Assembly: GCF_008704425.1 (NCBI RefSeq)
Contig: NZ_CP023696.1
Location: forward strand, 2,404,501 to 2,468,500
Direction of reading: 5' to 3'
Source: Streptomyces fradiae ATCC 10745 = DSM 40063
Lineage (GTDB): Bacteria; Actinomycetota; Actinomycetes; Streptomycetales; Streptomycetaceae
Length of the DNA stretch: 64,000 nt
Positions 43,624 to 52,579 of the stretch are shown piece by piece (position 1 is the stretch's first letter; each line of letters begins with the position of its first letter). Both the position numbers and the translations under genes were made by a program. The notes under the pieces were generated by a model that worked only from the letters and a program-made list of their open reading frames with translations, was not told the origin of the DNA and made no database searches.

Positions 43624-43905
43624 TTACTTGCCCTTGGCGGCTTCCTTGAGCTTCGAGCCCGCGGAGACCTTCACGCTGTAGCCGGCCGGGATCTCGATCG
43701 GGTCGCCGGTCTGCGGGTTGCGCGCGGTGCGAGCGGCACGGTGGGTGCGCTCGAAGGTCAGGAAGCCGGGGATGGTGACCTTCTCGTCGCCCTTGGCGAC
43801 GACCTCACCGACGGTCTCGGCGAGCGCGGCCAGCACGGCGTCGGCGTCCTTGCGGGTCACCTCGGCGCGGTCGGCCAGGGCGGCCACCAGCTCACTGCGG
43901 TTCAT
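43624..43905 (-). CDS. hup: HU family DNA-binding protein
   Basis: A 93-residue nucleoid protein. It starts MNRSELVAALADRAEVTRKDADAVL and includes the HU arm region GFLTFERTHRAARTARNPQTGDPIEIPAGYSVKV. It lacks the lysine-rich tail of HupS, so it corresponds to the short HupA-type protein. GGGAG 7 bases before the ATG. It binds DNA without sequence specificity and compacts the nucleoid. It is monocistronic, flanked by hairpins. Confidence 0.96.
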   Translation of the reverse strand: MNRSELVAALADRAEVTRKDADAVLAALAETVGEVVAKGDEKVTIPGFLTFERTHRAARTARNPQTGDPIEIPAGYSVKVSAGSKLKEAAKGK

Positions 43906-44256
43906 GTTGTTACTCCCGTGTTCTTCTTGCCTGTGAGGCGTGAGATCGAAGCCGATGCTGCCAGGGCCCTAGGACAGTTCTCGGACCCGGGTCTGCTGTC
44001 AGACCCTCGCGCCCGAATACGCATCCTGCCCCCACCAGCGGCGGGAAAGCCAATCCGGCACCCTCCGGAGTCACACGAAAAGCGCCACAGCCCCGTCCTG
44101 GTGGTGTCCGGTCGGCCGCGCACCGGCCGCGCGAACGACGTCCCGGAGTCGGACCGCAACCCTACGGGCGGATGCGGAGGCGCACGGTCCGCGACGCGCC
44201 GGGCGCCGCGCGACCGTGCGTACCGTCACATCGGGCGACAGGCCCCGGGGGCGGCG
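43906..44256. other. hup promoter region and malic enzyme terminator
   Basis: The 351 bases upstream of hup include the malic enzyme 3' region. A GGGCCCTAGGACAG stretch near 43967 is partly palindromic. No clear -35/-10 pair was assigned. The hairpin at 44181-44220 is described separately. Confidence 0.5.
44181..44220 (-). terminator. Malic enzyme terminator hairpin
   Basis: CGCACGGTC (44181-44189) pairs with GACCGTGCG (44212-44220). The enclosed GC-rich sequence can pair further. It lies ~36 bases after the malic enzyme stop. Confidence 0.65.
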
Positions 44257-45681
44257 TCAGAGCGGCTTGCCGTCGGCCGTGGCGGCCTTCGCGGCGTTGC
44301 GGACGGCACCGGCCACGGCGCCCGCGACCTTGTCGTTGAAGACCGACGGGATGATGTAGTTCGGGTTCAGCTCGTCGCCGGTGACGACGTCCGCCAGGGC
44401 GGCCGCGGCGGCGAGCATCATGTCCGTGTTGACCGTACGGGACTGGGCGTCCAGCAGGCCGCGGAACACACCGGGGAAGACCAGCACGTTGTTGATCTGG
44501 TTGGGGAAGTCGGACCGGCCGGTGGCCACGACGGCGGCGGTCTGGCGGGCGACGGCGGGATCCACCTCGGGGTCCGGGTTCGCGAGCGCGAACACGATGG
44601 CGTCGTCGGCCATGGCGGCCACGTCCTGCGCGTCCAGCAGGTTCGGGGCGGAGACGCCGATGAAGACGTCGGCGCCGACCACGGCCTCCCTGAGCGTGCC
44701 GGTGACGCCCTCCGGGTTGGTGTTGTCGGCGATCCAGCGCAGCGGCGACTCGGGCGCGGCGTCCACCAGGTCCTCGCGGCCGGCGTGGACGACACCGTGG
44801 ATGTCGGCGACGACGGCGTGCTTGACGCCCGCCGCGATGAGCAGCTTCAGGATGGCCGTGCCGGCGGCGCCCGCACCGGACATGACCACGCGGACGTCCC
44901 CGACGGCCTTGCCGACGACGCGCAGGGCGTTGGTGAGCGCGGCGAGGACGACGATGGCGGTGCCGTGCTGGTCGTCGTGGAAGACCGGGATGTCGAGGGC
45001 CTCGCGCAGGCGGGCCTCGATCTCGAAGCAGCGCGGCGCGGAGATGTCCTCCAGGTTGATGCCGGCGAAGCCGGGCGCGATGGCCTTGACGATCTCGACG
45101 ATGGCGTCGGTGTCCTGGGTGTCCAGGCAGATCGGCCAGGCGTCGATGCCGGCGAACCGCTTGAAGAGGGCCGCCTTGCCCTCCATGACCGGCAGGGCGG
45201 CCTTCGGGCCGATGTTGCCGAGGCCGAGCACGGCGGAGCCGTCGGTGACGACGGCGACGGAGTTGCGCTTGATGGTGAGGCGGCGGGCGTCCTCGGGGTT
45301 CTCGGCGATGGCCATGCACACGCGGGCGACACCGGGCGTGTAGACCATGGAGAGGTCGTCGCGGTTGCGGATGGGGTGCTTCGACGCCATCTCGATCTTG
45401 CCGCCGAGGTGCATCAGGAACGTACGGTCGGAGACCTTGCCGAGCACGACGCCCTCGATGCCGCGCAGCTTGCCGACGATCTCGTCGGCGTGGGCGGTGG
45501 AGGTGGCCGCGATGGTCACGTCGATCCGCAGCTTCTCGTGGCCGGAGGCGGTCACGTCGAGGCCGGTGACCGAGCCTCCGGAGGACTCCACGGCCGTGGT
45601 GAGCTGGGAGACCGCTGTTCCGCTCGCGGGCACCTCCAGCCGGACCGTCATCGAGTACGAGACGCTGGGCGCCGTTGCCAT
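44257..45681 (-). CDS. NAD(P)-dependent malic enzyme with N-terminal ACT domain
   Basis: A 474-residue enzyme that oxidatively decarboxylates malate to pyruvate. The N-terminal ~75 residues ([22 protein letters not shown]) form an ACT-like regulatory domain, as in other actinobacterial malic enzymes. The catalytic part has [55 protein letters not shown] and the Rossmann motif [15 protein letters not shown] lies ~8 bases before the ATG at 45681. NAD or NADP preference cannot be told with certainty. A 16-bp palindrome 81 bases upstream of the start may be its operator. Confidence 0.95.
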   Translation of the reverse strand: MATAPSVSYSMTVRLEVPASGTAVSQLTTAVESSGGSVTGLDVTASGHEKLRIDVTIAATSTAHADEIVGKLRGIEGVVLGKVSDRTFLMHLGGKIEMASKHPIRNRDDLSMVYTPGVARVCMAIAENPEDARRLTIKRNSVAVVTDGSAVLGLGNIGPKAALPVMEGKAALFKRFAGIDAWPICLDTQDTDAIVEIVKAIAPGFAGINLEDISAPRCFEIEARLREALDIPVFHDDQHGTAIVVLAALTNALRVVGKAVGDVRVVMSGAGAAGTAILKLLIAAGVKHAVVADIHGVVHAGREDLVDAAPESPLRWIADNTNPEGVTGTLREAVVGADVFIGVSAPNLLDAQDVAAMADDAIVFALANPDPEVDPAVARQTAAVVATGRSDFPNQINNVLVFPGVFRGLLDAQSRTVNTDMMLAAAAALADVVTGDELNPNYIIPSVFNDKVAGAVAGAVRNAAKAATADGKPL

Positions 45682-46337
45682 GGCCGTGTTCCTCTGCTTT
45701 CCCTGGTCTGCTGCCGCCTCCGGCCGCGCGGGCGGCCGTGCGAGGCCTTCCGATAGTCGCACCTACCGGCCGGTAGGAGGTAATACGGTCGTTTCGTTCT
45801 CGGAAACAGCTTTCCACGATGCGAGAGACCGGGCGGCGGCGCGTCGGCGGCGGTCGCGGTCCGGCGGTGGGGCGGCGGACGACGGGCCACAGGCGGCGGG
45901 CCACGGGCGAGGAGCCACGGGCGGCGGGTCACGGGCGGCGGGCCACGGGCGGCTGGCCACGCGGAAGGTCCGCGCCGTCGACCGGAGGCACAGCACCGGG
46001 ACGACGCGGACCTGATCGCATGCGGCGCGCACGGCCCGTGGGGCATGTGCGGCGGTGAGGAGAAGGTGACACCGGCCCGCCATGCTCGCCTCGCGGCAAG
46101 TGGTCGCTCGTGGCGACGAAGGTTGGGCCCGGGGGCTTGGATCGAGCCGGTGTCTCCTCCAGGCTAACAAACCCCTCGCGGTTCGGCTGCGTTCCCGCTC
46201 GACCTGGTCCTCGCCCGCTCCCGGTCCGACCCGGGCCGGCCCGACCCGGTCCAGTCCGACCCGGTCCAGTCCGGGCCGGTCCGGGCCGGCAGCGGTGCGC
46301 GCGGGGCCGGCAGCGGCCCCGGGCCGCCCGCCGCGCC
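45682..46337. repeat. 656-bp gene-free region with two tandem repeat tracts
   Basis: From 45870 to 45965 units of GGGCCACGGGCGGC repeat about six times with variation. From 46220 to 46300, GTCCGACCCGGTCCA-like units repeat about five times. The left part holds the malic enzyme promoter region. No gene is supported. Confidence 0.65.
45762..45777. promoter_or_regulatory. Perfect palindrome CCTACCGGCCGGTAGG
   Basis: The 16-bp self-complementary site lies 81 bases upstream of the malic enzyme start, followed by GAGGTAATACG. TACCGGCCGGTA cores are frequent TetR-family operators; no tetR gene is adjacent. Confidence 0.5.
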
Positions 46338-48635
46338 TCAGTCGCGCAGGAGGTCGGGCACCCCGGCCTGGTCCGGGTCGTCCCGCCGCCCGGAGACGAC
46401 CGTCAGCTGCTGGGTGGCGCGCGTCAGCGCCACGTACAGCACCCGCAGTCCGGCCGGGGACTCGTCGGCGATCTCCGCGGGCGACACGACCACCGTCGCG
46501 TCGTACTCCAGGCCCTTCGCCTCCAGGCTGCCCAGCGCCACCACGCGGTCGCCCAGGTCCGCGAGCCAGGCCGCCGCCTGCTCCCGGCGGTGCATGGCGA
46601 CGACCACGCCCACGGTGCCGTCCACGCGCTCCAGCAGGCGGCGCGCCTCGTCCCGTACGGCCTCCGCCAGGTCCCGGTCCCCCACGGCCGCGAACCGGGG
46701 CTCCACGCCCGTGGAGCGCACCGCGCGCGGCGACCGCGCCCCCGGCATGGCGAGGGCCAGGACCCTGGCGGCCAGCTCGGCGATCTCGGCGGGGTTGCGG
46801 TAGTTCACCGTGAGGGTGAAGCGGCGGCGCGGACGGCTGCCGAGGGCCTCGTCGCGGGCCTCGCCGGCCTCGTCCGGGTCCGACCAGGACGACTGGGCCG
46901 GGTCGCCGACCACGGTCCAGGTGGCGTGCCGCCCGCGGCGGCCGACCATCCGCCACTGCATGGGCGTCAGGTCCTGCGCCTCGTCCACGATGACGTGCGC
47001 GTACTCGATGCGCTCGCGCTCCAGCCGCTCGGCCCGCTCGCGCTGCGTCTCCTCCCGTACGGGCATCAGCTCCTCCAGGCCGGTGAGCTGGTCCAGCGGG
47101 TCCAGCTCCCGCTTGCGGCGGGGCCGGGCGGGGGCGCCGAGGAGGGTCTGGAGCTCGTCGAGGAGGGCCACGTCGTGCACGGAGTACGCGTCGCGGCGCA
47201 GCGAGCGGGCGAGGCGGCGGACCTCGCCGGGGTTGAGGACGCGGCGCGCCCAGCGGCCCAGGCGCCTCTCGTCGGCCATCGCGGCCAGCACGCCCCGCGG
47301 GGTCAGCTCGGGCCACCAGGCGTCGAGGAACTCGGTGAACGAGTCCTCCGAGGTGACGTCCTCGTCGAAGGAGGAGCGCAGCTCGGCGGCGAGCTCGGGG
47401 TCGTTCTGCCGGGAGCCCGCGCCCGTCTTGGCGTACAGGGCGTCGAGGACCAGGCGGCGGGCGCGGGGGCGCAGCAGGTTGACGGGGGCGGTGCCGCCCA
47501 GGGCCGCGTGGCGGATGCGCCGCAGCTCCTCCGCCTCCAGCTCGACGCGGCGGCCGAAGGCGACGACCCGCAGCCGGTCGGGCGCCTCGCCGCGCTCCAG
47601 GGCGCCGCGCGCGGCCTTGCGGAGCACCTTGAGCATCCGCGAGGAGCCCTTGACGCGGGCGACGGCCGGCTCGTCGTACGCGGTGGCCTCCACGCCGTCG
47701 ACGAGGCTGCCGACGGCGCGGATGGCGACCTGGCCCTCCTCGCCCAGCGACGGGAGGACGCCCTCGGTGTAGGCGACGAGCAGCGGGGTCGGCGAGACGA
47801 TGAGGATGCCCCCGGCGTACCGGCGGCGGTCCTGGTACAGCAGGTACGCGGTGCGGTGCAGGGCGACGGCGGTCTTGCCCGTGCCGGGGCCGCCCTCGAC
47901 GTACGTGACGGAGGCGGCGGGCGCGCGGATGACGAGGTCCTGCTCGGCCTGGATGGACGCCACGATGTCGCGCATCGTGTGGCCGCGGGCCCGGCCGAGC
48001 GCGGCCATGAGGGCGCCGTCGCCGATGACGGGCAGCTCGGCGCCGTCGAGGGTGGCGGTCAGCTCGGGGCGCATCAGGTCGTCCTCGACGCCGAGGACGC
48101 GGCGGCCCTTGGAGCGGATGACGCGGCGGCGCACGACCCGGCCGGGCTCGACGGGCGTGGCCCGGTAGAACGGCGCGGCGGCGGGGGCGCGCCAGTCGAT
48201 GACGAGGGGGCTGTAGTCGGCGTCGAGGACGCCGAGGCGGCCGATGTGGAGCGTCTCGGCGATCTCGGCGGTGCCGTCGGGCCGCACGGCGTCGTCGGCG
48301 GGCTCGACGGAGGTGTACGCCCCGTCGGGGCCCTTCTTGCCGTCCTTGCCGCGCAGGAGGTCGATGCGGCCGAAGAGGAAGTCCTCGAACTCGGAGTTGA
48401 GCCGGTTCAGGTGGATCCCGGCGCGGAACACCTGGGCGTCCCGCTCGGCGAGCGCGCCGGGGGTGCCGACCTGGCCGCGCTGGGCGGCGTCGTGCATGAG
48501 GAACTCCGCCTCGTGGATCTTCTCCTCGAGACGGCGGTACACCTGGTCCAGGTGGTCCTGCTCGACCGCGACCTCACGGTCCCGGATCGTGTCGACCTCG
48601 CGGTCGACCACACGATCGGCTTCCTGCGCGGCCAC
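46338..48635 (-). CDS. HelD-like UvrD/Rep-family helicase
   Basis: This 765-residue protein resembles actinobacterial HelD, an RNA polymerase-interacting ATPase that recycles stalled polymerase. It starts with a coiled-coil arm (REVAVEQDHLDQVYRRLEEKIHEAEF), then a 1A domain with YVEGGPGTGKTAVALHR (Walker A near 243-255). The VIVDEAQDLTPMQWRMVGRR motif and a 2A-like C-terminus with VLYVALTRATQQLTVV follow. GTG at 48635 has AAGGGGG 5 bases upstream. No rifamycin-associated element was noticed before it. Assignment as HelD rather than a DNA-repair helicase rests on the N-terminal arm and length. Confidence 0.85.
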   Translation of the reverse strand: MAAQEADRVVDREVDTIRDREVAVEQDHLDQVYRRLEEKIHEAEFLMHDAAQRGQVGTPGALAERDAQVFRAGIHLNRLNSEFEDFLFGRIDLLRGKDGKKGPDGAYTSVEPADDAVRPDGTAEIAETLHIGRLGVLDADYSPLVIDWRAPAAAPFYRATPVEPGRVVRRRVIRSKGRRVLGVEDDLMRPELTATLDGAELPVIGDGALMAALGRARGHTMRDIVASIQAEQDLVIRAPAASVTYVEGGPGTGKTAVALHRTAYLLYQDRRRYAGGILIVSPTPLLVAYTEGVLPSLGEEGQVAIRAVGSLVDGVEATAYDEPAVARVKGSSRMLKVLRKAARGALERGEAPDRLRVVAFGRRVELEAEELRRIRHAALGGTAPVNLLRPRARRLVLDALYAKTGAGSRQNDPELAAELRSSFDEDVTSEDSFTEFLDAWWPELTPRGVLAAMADERRLGRWARRVLNPGEVRRLARSLRRDAYSVHDVALLDELQTLLGAPARPRRKRELDPLDQLTGLEELMPVREETQRERAERLERERIEYAHVIVDEAQDLTPMQWRMVGRRGRHATWTVVGDPAQSSWSDPDEAGEARDEALGSRPRRRFTLTVNYRNPAEIAELAARVLALAMPGARSPRAVRSTGVEPRFAAVGDRDLAEAVRDEARRLLERVDGTVGVVVAMHRREQAAAWLADLGDRVVALGSLEAKGLEYDATVVVSPAEIADESPAGLRVLYVALTRATQQLTVVSGRRDDPDQAGVPDLLRD

Positions 48636-48794
48636 CGGGGCCCCCTTCTGACGTGCACTGGGCAGCCGTCGAGGGTACGCCACGTTCCGGCCCCGTGTCA
48701 GTCCGGGCACCCCGTTCGACCTCCCCGGAAGCCGGCCGCGCCACCGCACCCGCCCCGCGCCGGGCGGGCGGGGCCGTCGAGGCCGTCGGGGCCG

Positions 48795-49451
48795 TCAGGG
48801 CGGAGCGCCCCGGCGCGGCCCGGGGCCTTGCCCGGAGGAGTCGCGGGCGGCCCCGGTACGGGCCCGGTGGCGGGCCACCCGGTCGCGGTTGCCGCAGGCC
48901 GCGCTGGAGCACCAGCGGCGGCGCCCGCCGTGGGAGGCGTCGAGGTACACGCGGTGGCAGCCCTCGCCCTGGCACCGGCGCAGCCGCGCCCGCGCGCCGG
49001 GGTCGGTGAGCAGGTCGACGGCGTCGCGCGCGAGGGCGGCGAGGAGGGCGCCGCAGCCGGGAGCGGCGTCCAGGACCCGTACGAGCCGCCCGTCGGGCCC
49101 CGGCACCGCGCGGTACGCGGGCGGCGCGACGGCGGCCAGCGCGTTGACCCGGGCGAGCCGGGCACGCAGGACGGAGGGGCGGCCGGGGCCGGGCGGACCC
49201 TCAAGGCCGGGCGGACCCCCAAGACCGGGCGGGGCCGTCCCGGCCAGCTCCGCCCGTACGAGGGCGTCCACGCACCCGCGCAGTTCGGCGAAACGTTCCA
49301 CCCAGGTGGCGTCCACGGCGCCCAGCGGTGTGCCCTCCGGGACGAGGCCGCACTCCACCAGCCACCCCGCGAGCGCGCCGGGCCCGCCGCGCGGCGAGTC
49401 CAGCAGGGCCAGGCACCGCCGCCCGGCGTCGAACCGCCGCCCACCCGCCAC
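48795..49451 (-). CDS. CGNR zinc finger domain protein
   Basis: A 218-residue protein. The C-terminal zinc finger is RRCQGEGCHRVYLDASHGGRRRWCSSAACGNRDRVARHR, with four cysteines and the CGNR motif. The N-terminal ABATE-type domain binds unknown ligands; these proteins are probable transcription regulators. GTG at 49451 is used (VAGGRRFDAG). A Pro/Gly linker (GGPPGLEGPPGPG) sits near residue 80. No clear partner gene adjoins it; HelD lies downstream, so they may be co-transcribed. Confidence 0.88.
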   Translation of the reverse strand: MAGGRRFDAGRRCLALLDSPRGGPGALAGWLVECGLVPEGTPLGAVDATWVERFAELRGCVDALVRAELAGTAPPGLGGPPGLEGPPGPGRPSVLRARLARVNALAAVAPPAYRAVPGPDGRLVRVLDAAPGCGALLAALARDAVDLLTDPGARARLRRCQGEGCHRVYLDASHGGRRRWCSSAACGNRDRVARHRARTGAARDSSGQGPGPRRGAPP

Positions 49452-49811
49452 GCCCGCTCACCCCCCCCCCGGGGCCGCCTGCCCTCCCCCAGCGTGCCCG
49501 CATATCCCGTTCCTGGGGACCCCATCGGAACGCCCACGTGATGACGCGCGGAGCGCCGCCGCAGGACCGAGGCACGCTCGCGCCACTTGCGAGCGGCGCG
49601 GACGCGGGATGAGGAGAGCTTCCGGCAGGCGCACGTGCCGGGGAGAAGGACACCGCCTGACGTGCTGCGCCACCCAGTCGACTCGACGGCCGTACGGCGC
49701 CTGCCGCGTGACCCCGCCCTGGCCGCGGCGTGGGCGCACGGAACCGACGAGGGGAGTCCCGGCTCCGGGCACAACGTGCACGCCGTCCCCGTGCGGGAAG
49801 GACGGCCCCGC
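49452..49811. other. Gap between CGNR gene and nnaR
   Basis: These 360 bases lie upstream of the CGNR gene and downstream of nnaR. I see no convincing gene, terminator or palindrome of note beyond ordinary short GC inverted repeats. Confidence 0.4.
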
Positions 49812-50957
49812 CTATCCCTCCCCGTCCGCGGGCGGCGCGGACGTCGGGTCGAGGGACAGCCGGTAGCCGCGCTTGACCACCGTCTGGATCAGGTTCGGGG
49901 CGCCCAGGGCCGTGCGGAGGCGGGCCATCGCGGTCTCCACGGCGTGCTCGTCGCGGCCCGCTCCGGGCAGGGCGCGCAGCAGGTCGGCACGGGAGACGAC
50001 CCAGCCGGGGCGGCGGGCCAGCGCGTGCAGCAGCGCCATCCCGGCGGGCGGCACGGGCCGCAGCCCGCCGTCGACCAGCACCGCGTGGCCCCGGATCTCG
50101 ACGCGCCGCCCGGCCACCGGCAGCGTCCGGGCCCGCGCGGGCAGCTCCCGGCACAGGAGCTGGACCAGCGGGCCGAGCCGGAAGCGGTCCGGCTGGAGGG
50201 TGTCCACGCCCCGGCTCTGCAGCGGCACGGCGGTGACCGGCCCGACGCACGCCGGCAGCACGTCGTGGCGCAGCGCCTCCAGCACGTCGGCGCGCAGCCC
50301 CCGGTGCTCGGCGCGGGCCAGCATCGACGCGGCGGCCGGCGCGCTGGTGAAGGTGACCGCGTCCAGGGTGCGGGCGGCGACCGCGTCCAGCAGCCGGTCC
50401 AGCGGGGCCGGGTCCTCGGGCGGCATCCACCGGTAAACCGGGACGACCACGACCTCCGCGCCCGCGTCCCGCAGCGCCTCCACGAAGCCGGGCAGCGGCT
50501 CCCCGTGCAGCTGGAGGGCGACCCGCAGCCCGGCCACGCCCTGCTCCAGGAGCCGGTCGAGGACCTCGGCCATCGACTCGGAGGCGGGCGACCACTCCTC
50601 GGTCAGCCCGGCCGCCCGTACGGCGCCCTTCACCTTGGGGCCGCGCGCGAGGATCCGCGACCGCCGCAGGCAGGCGAGCAGTTCCTCCCCGTGCCCCCAG
50701 CCGTCCGCCGCCTCCAGCCAGCCGCGGAAGCCGATCGCCGTCGTGGCGACGACGACGTCCGGGGCGTCGGCGACGAGGGCCGCTGTCGCCCGGAGGAGTT
50801 CCGCGTCGTCGGCGAGGGGCACGATCCGCAGGGCCGGGGCGTGCAGCACGGCCGCGCCCCGGCGCTGCAGCAGCGCACCCAGTTCGTCCGCGCGGCGGGC
50901 CGCGGTGACACCGACCGTGAAGCCCGCGAGGGGGCCGTTCTCCTGCTGCTCGTGCAT
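49812..50957 (-). CDS. nnaR: HemD-like/wHTH nitrate assimilation regulator NnaR
   Basis: A 381-residue fusion. Residues ~10-265 are a uroporphyrinogen-III synthase (HemD)-like domain (VGVTAARRADELGALLQRRGA, LQLHGEPLPGFVEALRDAGAEV, AVTFTSAPAAASML). A C-terminal OmpR-type winged helix has WVVSRADLLRALPGAG and VETAMARLRTALGAPNLIQTVVKRGYRL. S. coelicolor NnaR has this architecture and sits beside narK; it co-activates nitrate/nitrite genes with GlnR. It is probably a regulator, though enzyme activity is not excluded. The start MHEQQENGPL is chosen by comparison with remembered homologues; an ATG at 51026 has GGAGG 11 bases upstream. It follows narK by 75 bases. Confidence 0.88.
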   Translation of the reverse strand: MHEQQENGPLAGFTVGVTAARRADELGALLQRRGAAVLHAPALRIVPLADDAELLRATAALVADAPDVVVATTAIGFRGWLEAADGWGHGEELLACLRRSRILARGPKVKGAVRAAGLTEEWSPASESMAEVLDRLLEQGVAGLRVALQLHGEPLPGFVEALRDAGAEVVVVPVYRWMPPEDPAPLDRLLDAVAARTLDAVTFTSAPAAASMLARAEHRGLRADVLEALRHDVLPACVGPVTAVPLQSRGVDTLQPDRFRLGPLVQLLCRELPARARTLPVAGRRVEIRGHAVLVDGGLRPVPPAGMALLHALARRPGWVVSRADLLRALPGAGRDEHAVETAMARLRTALGAPNLIQTVVKRGYRLSLDPTSAPPADGEG

Positions 50958-51032
50958 GGCGTCCGAGCCTGGCAAAGGCGCGTGACGGGCCGGGTTCGCG
51001 GACGTTTCCCCGCCGTTACGGACCATGCGCGA

Positions 51033-52391
51033 TCAGACCTCCGAGTAGTCGAGCCGCCGCCGGGCCGGGGCTTCGGAAGCGGTCGCCGCGCCGGTCGGGG
51101 CCGGCCCGCGAAGGTATACCGCCCACGTCACGGCGATGCACACAGCGTAGAAGGCGAGGAAGGCGGTGAAGGCGTAGGCGCCGGACCCGGTGGCCTGGAA
51201 GGACTGGCGGAAGGCGAGGTTGATGCCGAGCCCGCCGACCGCGCCGACGGCGCCGATCAGCCCCATGGCGGCGCCGGAGAGGCGGCGGCCGTACGCGTCG
51301 GCGGCCTCGCCGGTGAGCCCGGCGGCGTACGCCTGCGACCGGAAGATGGCCGGGATCATCTTGTACGTCGAGCCGTTGCCGAGGCCGCTGAGGACGAACA
51401 GGGCGGTGAACCCGACGAGGAAGACCGCCAGGGACTCGACCGCCGACGCGTACACGACGACGCCCGTGGCGGCGGCCATCGCGGCGAACGTGCCGAGCGT
51501 GATGCGGGCGCCGCCGTAGCGGTCGGCGAGCCAGCCGCCGACGGGCCGGATCAGCGAGCCGAGGAGCGGGCCGACGAAGGTGAGGGACGCCGCCTGGAGC
51601 GGGGTCCGGCCGAACTGGGTCTGGAGGACCAGGCCGAAGGCGAAGCTGTACCCGATGAACGAGCCGAAGGAGCCGATGTAGAGGAGCGCCATGATCCAGG
51701 TGTGCCGGGCGCGCACGGCCTCCCGGGCGGCTCCCGTGTCGTTCCGCACGGGCGCCAGGTTGTCCATGAACAGGGCGGCGCACACGGCGGCGGCGACGAT
51801 GAGCGGGATGTAGACGCCGAGGACGATCCTCGGGTGGGCGGCGCCGGCGGTGCCGATGACCGCCAGCCCGGCCAACTGCACCACGGGCACGCCGATGTTG
51901 CCGCCGCCCGCGTTCAGGCCGAGCGCCCAGCCCTTGCGGTGGAGCGGGAAGAAGGCGTTGATGTTGGTCATGGAGGAGGCGAAGTTGCCGCCCCCGACGC
52001 CGGTGAGCGCCGCGACGAGCACGAACGTCGTGTACGAGGTGCCCGGCTCCATCACCGCGTACGCGGCGCCCGTCGGCAGCAGGAGCAGCAGGGCGCTGAA
52101 GACGGTCCAGTTGCGGCCGCCGAACCGGGCCACCGCGAAGGTGTACGGCACCCGGACGACGGCGCCGACGAGCGTGGCGACGGCGATCAGGAAGAACTTC
52201 CCCGCCGGGTCGACGCCGTACTCGGGGCCCATGAACAGGACCATCACGGACCACAGGGTCCACACGGAGAAGCCGATGTGCTCGGAGATCACCGAGAAGA
52301 GGAGGTTCCGGTTGGCGATCCGCCGCCCCGTCGTCCTCCAGAACGCCTCGTCCTCCGGGTCCCAGTGCTGGATCCATCGTCCGCCGCTCAT
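51033..52391 (-). CDS. narK: Nitrate/nitrite transporter NarK (MFS)
   Basis: A 452-residue, 12-helix MFS protein of the NNP family. It contains the nitrate signature TGVGGGNFASSMTNINAFFP near residues 134-153 and a second glycine-rich region (VLSGLGNGSTYKMIP). Charged N-terminus MSGGRWIQHWDPEDE is conserved in actinobacterial NarK. It is the first gene of a narK-nnaR unit. An inverted pair of GlnR-type half boxes lies 68 bases upstream of the ATG. Confidence 0.95.
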   Translation of the reverse strand: MSGGRWIQHWDPEDEAFWRTTGRRIANRNLLFSVISEHIGFSVWTLWSVMVLFMGPEYGVDPAGKFFLIAVATLVGAVVRVPYTFAVARFGGRNWTVFSALLLLLPTGAAYAVMEPGTSYTTFVLVAALTGVGGGNFASSMTNINAFFPLHRKGWALGLNAGGGNIGVPVVQLAGLAVIGTAGAAHPRIVLGVYIPLIVAAAVCAALFMDNLAPVRNDTGAAREAVRARHTWIMALLYIGSFGSFIGYSFAFGLVLQTQFGRTPLQAASLTFVGPLLGSLIRPVGGWLADRYGGARITLGTFAAMAAATGVVVYASAVESLAVFLVGFTALFVLSGLGNGSTYKMIPAIFRSQAYAAGLTGEAADAYGRRLSGAAMGLIGAVGAVGGLGINLAFRQSFQATGSGAYAFTAFLAFYAVCIAVTWAVYLRGPAPTGAATASEAPARRRLDYSEV

Positions 52392-52458
52392 CGCGCGCCA
52401 CCTCCGCCGTGTCGATCCCTGGTGCTGAACCCGTCGGGGCCGACGCTAGGGAGGCCGC

Positions 52459-52495
52459 GTTTCATGCCGGTCATCCGAGGTGACCGGCCGGAAAC
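52459..52495 (-). promoter_or_regulatory. Inverted GlnR-like boxes upstream of narK
   Basis: The sequence reads GTTTC-N4-CGGTCA-N7-TGACCG-N4-GAAAC, a long near-perfect palindrome. Each half is TGAC-N6-GAAAC, matching the known GlnR a/b-site pattern (GTNAC-N6-GAAAC) at 9 of 10 informative bases or close to it. It lies 68 bases upstream of narK, whose product GlnR is known to control. Confidence 0.6.
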
Positions 52496-52579
52496 CTTGC
52501 TCTCACGCGGGGGCGGCGGTCGCTGTGAGCGACGGGGGCGGGGCGGTGGCGGACGGGTGGCCGAGCGGGTCGGCAGGGC

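Noticed and set aside
48636..48794. Rifamycin-associated element upstream of the HelD-like gene
   Set aside because: No paired GGGGCTTGC-type palindrome was found.
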